A program made the position numbers and the translations under genes. Source: Druceiella hillmani (lineage: Eukaryota > Arthropoda > Insecta > Lepidoptera > Hepialidae). From it: a stretch of DNA of 64,000 bases. Where the stretch lies: assembly GCA_039881145.1 (NCBI GenBank), contig JAYKKI010000037.1:14333501-14397500 (forward strand), written 5' to 3'. Below are positions 55,450 through 64,000 of the stretch, in pieces. The stretch's first letter is position 1, and the number at the start of each line of letters is the position of its first letter. The notes under the pieces are model-generated. The model saw only the letters and a program-made list of their open reading frames with translations, was not told where the DNA came from and searched no databases.

Positions 55450-56220
55450 GATTAACTTACTCATCACCACTGAGGACTTCCTCGGTCAGAGGGTGGTAAC
55501 CCTTCAGCTTTATTATGAGACGAAAGGATTCTTCAGATAAGCCAAATGAACCCAAAGTCGATGACCCTACCCTTCACCATAAAGAAGTTGTTGAGTTGTT
55601 GCCATCATTTTCCTATTCTATCGTCAGACTCTAACAACCACTTGTAACCAAGTAACTCGATAGAAAAGTCAAACGATTGACATTCGACGAACCTAACAAT
55701 CGTCATTAAGATATTCCTGCCATCACCTGCCAATTCTATCAACAGACTCGCCATCATTACTGATGAAAAGACTCATCAAAATCAGTCAAACTAACCCTAT
55801 ACTATCCTTCACTGTTGTGGAGTACCGACACCACTTTTCGGTTTCATCATCAGGCTCTGGCCATTTCTTGTGATCAAAGGTCTCATCGAGATGACTAAAA
55901 TTTGACAAAAAAGGCAAGATGTATCTATTTCTCACCACTGAAGAGTTCCTCTCACCAACATCTTGGTCCATCGTTAGATTCTGGCCAAGACTTGCAACTG
56001 AAAGAATCTTGTCCTCGCCGTTGAGGTTTTCCTGTCGACATTTGCCAGCTCCATAGTCAGTTTCTTGCCCCAATTTTGACTAATAAACACGGCAAGATAA
56101 GTCAAATGCTCGAAAAATTTATCTCTTGTTAGGAAAGTTCTGTTATCACCTTCCAGCTCCATCACCTATCGCTATCTGTAATTAAAGTACTCAAAAGCTC
56201 TAGACTCCATTGTCAGTCTT
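55450..56220. repeat. Strongly diverged tandem-repeat tract, unit about 100-120 bp
   Basis: Similar words return in the same order several times: 'ccactgaggacttcctc' / 'ccactgaagagttcctct' / 'cgttgaggttttcctg'; then 'ccatcgttagattctggcc' / 'catcatcaggctctggcc' / 'tatcgtcagactctaac' / 'ccatagtcagtttcttgcc'; then 'cacttgtaacc' / 'cttgtgatcaaag' / 'cttgcaactgaaag'; then 'ctcgatagaaaagtcaaacg' / 'gctcgaaaaatt'. I count about six units. Base composition is more balanced than in the flanks. On the - strand, frames of 95 and 63 residues (55786-56073, 55974-56165) overlap the tract. Confidence 0.6.
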
Positions 56221-59200
56221 TGACTATATTTATATGGGTCGTCTCTGAAACTATTTATTTTTAAATAAAAAAATAGTAAAGAAAAATGGTAAAGGAGTCT
56301 TTGAATTATAGTTGTATGAAAAAAATAAATACGCGAGAATCCTTTCTTAAAGTCGGACAAAAACAACGGACTGTATTTCATATAAAGAAATGTAAAAGTA
56401 AATGATATCTTTAAAACGTTCATTTGTCGAAATTCTACTAGGGTTAATTCTATATATACATATACATGAAGCTAAAAAGACAGCTGTTTCTTTATTCTGT
56501 GTACGTATATGGCTTTACAAACAACAATTGTGATTTTCATAATTTGCAGCCCTGTAATACAGCACTCTGTAGAATCGAGCATGTCAAATGTAGCCAGGGA
56601 GACAGTTGGTTACGAAATTTGCATGTTAGTCTACTAGCAAAATATCTAACGACAGAGTTCTAGTAAGAACACATTGAACATTAATTTTACTTTAATAAGA
56701 ACAGATTTTGCTCATTTCAAGATGACAATGAAACAAATGTTTCATGACTTTATGGTTACGGATTATTTCAGACATTATTCCTTAAAATAGTCCGACATTT
56801 ATGTTTTTCTATATCGTAATATTTTAATAAGGAGATTAACTATGACATAAGGAAGTTGTCTATTATTTAGGTAAGATTATTTAGGTAGTAGGAAGTAAGG
56901 AAGTTGTATATTATTTAACACTTAAATGAAAATAATGTTCATGTTGAATCTAGCCTGATTTATTAATATTTATATTTAATAATTTTTGTGATTTTTCATG
57001 TTCGAAATCTGATTACTGATACTTATAAGTGAAGTAGGCTAATAAAACTTAAAAAATAACCTATAATGAAATCAAATTAAATCCGTATAATTAAAACTCA
57101 TCATTATATTTTTGAAATCAAGTTAATCTTAGGCTAGGTTATGAAACAAATATTACTTTTATACTTGAAAATGTAGACCACATTTTATATTTGGAAGCCG
57201 TTATGACATTTTGCTTTTAAATTCCAACTAAAACATTCTACTCATTTAGATAAATCTACAGACTCATATTTATAAAAATCGGTTACGTAGTTTAGTTGCT
57301 ACGAAAGAACTAACTTACATATGTATATTTATGCATACATACACTACTAAAATCGTAACCTCGTAAATAATTAATTATCCTATAAAAATGCTTTGGATTT
57401 ATAGTTGTGTAACTTATTCTGATAGTTTAAAAAAAATTAATAATCTCATTAAACTATTAATAAAATAAATACAGTTCTACAAATTTCCCCAAAAAGATGA
57501 AAATGAGAAAATAACATACAATATACTAAAATTGTATATGCAATAAATGGATTGATGATAGGAAAAGAAAGATTGTAAAAAAATTCCTAAATAAGTAATA
57601 AGTTAAAAATGTGAAACTTAAAAAAATGCCATGCGAAAAAGTATATTGGTCATAAGTTATCGGTGGATATCATCGTGATTTTTATATTTTTGATAAGTTT
57701 AAAATATCATGATTTAACATCTTCCCACAAAGTTAAGATCAAACCATGCATGGCTGCTTGACAAGAAACGATTTCCAGAAACACTTTTACTGGAAAAACC
57801 ATTACAATTATATATTCGTGAAAATCTACTTTTTTATGTGCTCAAAAATATTGGAAAATGTAACAGCTTAATAATTTTATTATGTAAAATGGGTACCGCT
57901 AAATTTTAGGTGACCTTGTTCATTTTTACTAATTCACTATGTAATGTAAAGGCATTCATTTGTATGAATAGGTCCTGAAAATTTATATAATGATAACGAA
58001 GATAAGGAAATAAAACATTTATTCGCGCTACAGAATATTCTAAATCAACTGATCATTAAAATAAAATGTTGATGTCAATATCTAATTTTTTATTGAAGAA
58101 TCGATTGTGTGATGTTACATGACATTTTATCTTACAAAATTTATGCTACAATAATATTATAATAACTACAATTTCACAGATTGACATGAAAAGTGACCTA
58201 AAAACTGAGTTACTATTTTAATATTCAATTTAAACTACATTATTGTATTACTGTAATTTTATTTTTTTATTATTTATCTGTCATCGGCTGCCATAGCCAC
58301 GATGAAATTCCATCTTGATGCAAAGTAATTTTGGGAAATATTTCGTTATTATTCTCAAAATTGAAGATGAACACAGTATAGGGCTTTTGATTAAGTCACA
58401 TTAGGGGGATCACATTCCAGTGCCGTTGGCCGGATTTCACAATATACAAATGCATTTAATTCAATTTAAGTTACAAATAAGAAGAAATGTGTCATTTTGT
58501 ATTACTCCAATGAGAAATAAAACGTTAATTTGCATCGTTGATTCATCAATTATACTGTGATTAGAAGCAATATACTAGAATAATGTACACATTTGGGAGA
58601 TGCTTCAATTCAAAATTATGCCCTAGACGAAATAGTTCAACACCAGCGAATAGGATATAATATTAAATTTCCCTCAAACGAAGTTGTGATGGCAATACTG
58701 ACCATTAAATTTATTTAATTTTAATAAGAATAGGATAATGTAAAAAAACACTTAAAAAGGGAAAAAAAGACCATATTATTTGAAAAAAAAACTCCCTTTT
58801 TAAACTGAAATAAATGTCTGAAATTTATTAAGCGATTACAGATATTACTTAGTTAACGCAGACTACGACTATTGGAACTGCGTAATGTAATTTAAAAATT
58901 TAAATAATTCCAATGTACTTCATATGTCCTAAATGTGACAAGGCCTTTGGGTTAAAATTGGAAGATGCAAAAAATATTAACACTTTTTATCCGAGAACAG
59001 CCATGACAAGGTCATGTTTTCCATCAAGAAAACACATCTTCATTATGCGTATCAATTTCTCTGCTTAAAATGGATGAACGACAAAAATACACAACTTTTT
59101 TAATCAAAATCTCATAAAATTTTATGGATGAAGCAATAAGGATTAAAAGAGATCGCTCCGTGTGTGATAACATGTCTCTGTCTAACTTGTGGCGGTTAAA

Positions 59201-62200
59201 TAGAAGCAAAATATACAAATAAACATTGTATTGGGAAATTAATATTACTTTCTATTACTTAGCGATTATAAAACAATGTAAATGGAAACTAAAATTACGA
59301 GTTAAAATTATTCATTGTTCGTCGCAAATAGAAGGAAACTATTGATAGAAAGATAAGCACAGCGCGACGGGATACGTCAAGATATTCACCTTTACTTTTC
59401 CTTGTTCCTTGATATGATTCAACTATCAAGTGGATATCACTATGGAAAAAATCTTATTCATTTAGTTGGGTGACGCTCGACTCTGTATCTCTGTGCTCAT
59501 TATCAAGGTGGAGCAATATTTATATTTTGTTATTAAATAAAGAAGAATAAATAATAGCCTAATGAGTGTAGGTAGGGTTAGGGAAGAAAAAAGATTGTGA
59601 GAAAAAGAAAGTAATACAGACATTGAATGAAATGTATTTCTTAGGTTCAAATATCTTTGATAAAGTACGAATGGAACTAAGAAGAAATAAATGTAAAAGT
59701 AAAAGTATTAATACGATTATTAAACCGGGAATGAATCTCTATTCGTTCGACTCGTGGCCGATATTCACGAATATAGTTATCGATATCGAAGTCGACAATA
59801 AATCCAATACCATATTTTAGAACAATTTCTATTTGTCAATAAATTATTTAGATACCTAATTTTTTAGGGAATTTCCTCTATAGAAATAATAAAATTGAGG
59901 CCGCGATGAGTTTTTTTGACAATTTTCCTATACCTCCTTGCACATGTTTTAACAGTAGAGTGTAGTATCTTATATTGCCACCTTTTTGTTTTTTTTCCTT
60001 TAATTTTGATTAACGTGTTATTTAATCATACTTTCGTATCGTAGGTTTTTTTAAATTTTTACCATAATTTATTCCAACCGTATATAATAATGCAACGCAA
60101 ATTGCTTCCCATTTCTTCATTATGTTATTATGATATAATTAATGTTATTGGTCTTTTTAAACTTCAAAATATAATTAACGAAAATATGTTCAATTTATTA
60201 CAGCACTTTCACGTTTGCCTTTAAATACAAAAGTAGAACACGAATAAAACATTATCAACCATAGTCAAACTTGTATATCTTAATATATAGAGAGTTATTT
60301 CTTGGTAATTTCAAAGCCAGTCTTTCTGGAAATAGACAAATATTATAAATGTTTTGATCGTGTGAAATACCTTGTTTCCGCTAGTCCTTAGAGACGTATA
60401 CACAAAGTAATAAATAATGATGTTTCCGAACTTTTGGAGTGCAAACTCTATTTTCAGTACTCGGTCAATCATTGGAAATCAATATTGACATCATTATAGC
60501 CCGTAGAGATAAAGTTGAATTGACAATTAAGAAATTTTGTGATTTCTTTTGGAGTGTAATTATTTGAACTTGAAGTAGATATTTTGAACTTTTGGAGTAT
60601 AATTATTTTACTTTCGTTTATTTTCATCCAAAATTCAAAATTTTAGTGTAACTAATTTCACTCAGTCAAAACCTTTAACAAAAAATTACCCTCCGAAACT
60701 TTAGATTTGTCTCGAAGAATTTTTCTGAACAATTTCTGTAATACTTTTATTATAAATTCGTCTATATTTTCATACTTGTAATGCATTGAGTAGTGTATTT
60801 ATGCAAAAGGAACGTTTTCTTTATCATTTTACAATCCTGAATTTGTCAATTTATATCAAATATTTCAATTATTTAATTCTAGACTTGTAAAACGCAAATC
60901 AAGAATTGAAATAAATAAGGATTTGTATAGACAGCACTCATTAGGGTTTCTTTAAGATAAGTTTCGGTTAGTAGATGTTAATCTAATGCAAGAATTGATT
61001 TAATATTATAAAATAAATTTACTTTTTCTAAAAATATCTTGCCAACACTCCGCACTTCACGATACAAAAAATTGTAAATATAATTTAAAGGAGTGGCACA
61101 GTGGAAAACCTACCAAACAAAAACTGCCAATAAAATGAAGTTTTTTGAGGCAAAAATCAGAGAAACCTAAGAAATATTCATCTCATAGGAGAATCTGTAA
61201 GATTTAACCTTTAAAAAGTAAATCTTGGCAATTGGAAAATATATTTATTAAGCGCCTAATTGATCACATAAATCATATTACAAAAATTACACTTATTGAA
61301 AACAAAATTGTTGAATTGACTAAATCCTAACCCAAAATGAAATACAGACAATTATATCTCACTAAAATATTAACACAATGAAAATTTATATACATACATT
61401 TGAACTGTCTTAAACATAATAATAATAATGGTGGTCAAATAAATTTTCCCAAATTATACATGTATAATGGCCATTATGATACACGGAGTGATGTGGAAAA
61501 ATAAGTATGAAGGTAATCTGATATATCAACCGTAGCAATACGTACAAAGAGTATGTTCACAGATATGTACCTAGATATCTACATACAATTATATATGTAA
61601 TATGTTCATAGACTGATATGATTCTGCTTACCCACAACCCGATCCCACTTTTGCTCTATAACATATTACTTTCATCTTTTTCACGAGTACAAAAATTACT
61701 TATTATATACGATAAAAAAGTTATTATGTACTAAAAATGAAAAATACATAACATCCATCTTTATTCAAATTACGTGTTTTTTTACTTTGGCCTGATATTT
61801 CAATAAATTTAAATATGATCATTAAAACGTTTTATCTCATCTATGTTAAAGTTTCATTAAAAATTAGTTAAGCAACTTTGTAGCCTTATTGGTAAGAAAA
61901 GATACAGATATTATCAATTAAAAACTTAAATAAATTCCAATATATTGAGATTTCTGACTGATATTTTGTTTTAAAACTATGGGTTATTTTTCATTTTTAA
62001 ATTCAACTTCAATCATAATGGGCATTGCCATTAGTGGACCTGGAATTGCATTTTGTGATACGCGCCTGAAATCAAAGATTTATTCTATACAAATATATTT
62101 AATAATAACATTTATGTAACATTTAATGATAGCGACTGTAATTGATACTAACTACTATCGGTAATACTACTCGGAATTGCTGATTAAAACACAACAACGA

Positions 62201-64000
62201 AAATTCACTATAGTCGTTAATTATACGTGTACCTTTCTAATGCTATATTCATTTAAAATATGATCAGCAATGTCTTTATCTTCCACCTATGAGAAAAGTT
62301 CTAACATAGACTACATTACATAGTAGAAACGAAGTGTGAAATTTTAAACTAATTGTGCGTGACGAGAAAAACGATTAGGTATCGTACAAATATCCAAATG
62401 GAAGTAAAACAAGCTGGGGTCTTCACATAGGGTTTTTGAACTGAAAACTCCAGTGAAGGATAATGGATGGGCGGAATGCCAGCGCAAAGAAAATCGGGTG
62501 CATGATATAAAAACTAAACTAAAATAACAATGATACTAAATTGGAAAACTGTTACGGTGTTAAGGTTTTTAAAACTCCCACCTAAACCAAATTTATAAAA
62601 GCGAAATCCCCACGGCGAATGTAGACTAGGAACGACTACTAACTGCAAGGGCTTTCTTTTGTATAATGCGATGGAAGTCCGTTTTGTACATACATTTAAT
62701 TACTCGGTTTTACTTTATTAGTAATCGATTATAGTTTATCGATATATAACTGACTGAAGGTATCGTAGAAAAGGTCTGTTTAATTAAATCGTCAACTGAC
62801 GGATTGAAAATACCCCTTCGAATAGTTTACCAACTACGAATATTTGAAATATAAATTAAAGACAACAACTTTCATAAAAAAATTAGGTACACATTTATTT
62901 TTAAATTATCTTTTTTAAAAAATTAAAGTTAAATCCTGGCTTGTAATATTAGTTGAATGAAAGTTACTTTCTCTTATTTACCTATAGGTAGACACACTGA
63001 GTTGACAGCCCTTCGCGGACCTTAATTTTCTTAAAGAGCTTTCCTAGGACATCCTGGAAGGTACGCTAATTGCGACATTTTATTGTCTTTTGATACTAGC
63101 TTTGATATAGCCTACCTTTTTCATTTTAGCAGTGAGCTTGAATTAACACAATCTAGTCTACCCTTATTTTATGGCCTGCCTGCCTCTACTCATCTATAGT
63201 TACCTTCAGTTTATATATTACTACGCAATGTAACCAGTGTATGCAATATAAATAAATAAACAATATAAATGATTTTTTAAAGATTTAAGTAGAATACGAT
63301 ATTCTCGTTATTCATTTATCTTTCTATTTGAAATTGTACCATGGAAAAAGCATTAAATATACTTTAGTAACCTTTTCATAGTTTTATAGATTAGAGCTAT
63401 AGAAGCAAAAAATATTAATTGCTGACCAAAGTTAATAAAAAAATATTTACCAACTTTTATATACATATAACTTTTCATGAAGTACTACTAACGACAGCAT
63501 ATTACAAATTAAGCAAGTTTAGAGCTATTTATATTGAATTGCAATTTCGAAATTTATATTTTACTATTCGTTTGCCTTTATTAAACCTTCGTGATGATGA
63601 TATAAACCCTATTGATATTAGTATTTTGCATATTTACACAAAATATGGAAGCAATAAATGTTGCTCCTGAAACATGTATTTAAAAAGATTTAATTGTAAA
63701 AGTGAGAGAAATTTTTAGAAAAATGATTTCTTTAAAAGGGCTTATTTTTTTTTAAAAGATTTCTTATTAATTTCAGGAGAAAATTATTATCACCAATTTT
63801 ATAACTTTTTTTACGTAAATAAATATTATGAAGCAATTTCCAAACAAACAAAGTTTTCCCTTTTTGCGTAAGAAGAATTATTTTTGGTAAGAAGTATAAT
63901 AACAATTACTAATAGATGCAAATTTTCATGTAATTCATGAGGGTATCTTGATATTATTCTTTAACAATGCGACCTGCAAAATCCGATTATTCCATATAAA
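56221..64000. other. AT-rich stretch with no recognised feature
   Basis: 7.8 kb to the window end. All reading frames are below 90 residues and have no domain, splice-consistent exon series or repeat that I could support. Two short phrases near 60429 and 60595 ('acttttggagt') recur but mean little. Confidence 0.65.

Noticed and set aside
62941..63060. tRNA-like or other small RNA gene
   Set aside because: No cloverleaf, no A/B box pair and no matching acceptor stem could be found here or elsewhere by eye.
52401..64000. Host exons on either strand in the last 12 kb
   Set aside because: I looked for conserved-looking peptides between plausible splice sites and found none. Reading frames are short and of AT-driven composition.

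Overview
This is an AT-rich eukaryotic window, most likely from a moth or butterfly. It holds one recognisable host gene, split by many introns, and long stretches of decayed transposons. The lepidopteran guess rests on interspersed repeats that look like degenerate copies of families common in Lepidoptera (repeats containing 'gtacctcaaaaggaaa' and 'tctgtctgtctgtcac', and a stretch with 'aaatcggttcagtagttttt'). It is inference, not proof. Only the + strand carries a supported host gene.

Positions 1837-25064 hold 14 exons of a kainate-type ionotropic glutamate receptor subunit. I joined them by hand at GT/AG boundaries. The exon phases agree at every junction and give an open frame of 779 residues ending in TGA. 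The window contains the C-terminal two thirds of the amino-terminal domain (exons 1-5), ligand-binding half S1 (end of exon 5 to exon 7), M1 and the pore loop (exon 8), M3 with SYTANLAAF (exon 9), ligand-binding half S2 (exons 9-12), M4 (exon 13) and a basic Arg/Ser-rich cytoplasmic tail (exon 14). The signal peptide and roughly the first 130-150 residues must lie in exons upstream of the window. A polyadenylation hexamer is at 25187-25192.

The introns hold two degenerate copies of one Tc1/mariner-type element (introns 1 and 8), an antisense LINE fragment (intron 2), several dispersed repeats, TA microsatellites and perfect hairpins. Introns 10 and 11 carry a roughly 110-bp inverted repeat pair that brackets exon 11.

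From 25.2 kb to the end I find no host gene. This part holds: a dead Ty1/copia element with both LTRs (27.76-33.03 kb) in which a LINE piece occupies the place of the integrase; a tandem LTR-like unit (33.84-34.47 kb); a dead Ty3/gypsy internal region (38.35-40.33 kb); a 22-bp minisatellite (46.56-46.76 kb); a LINE 3' fragment (51.4-52.4 kb); and a decayed tandem-repeat tract of about 110-bp units (55.45-56.22 kb). The rest is AT-rich sequence without recognisable features. I found no RNA genes and no CRISPR arrays. I do not see a clearly new biological system. The most checkable novel points are the inverted repeats around exon 11, the nested copia/LINE structure and the unusual repeat tract at 55.5 kb.
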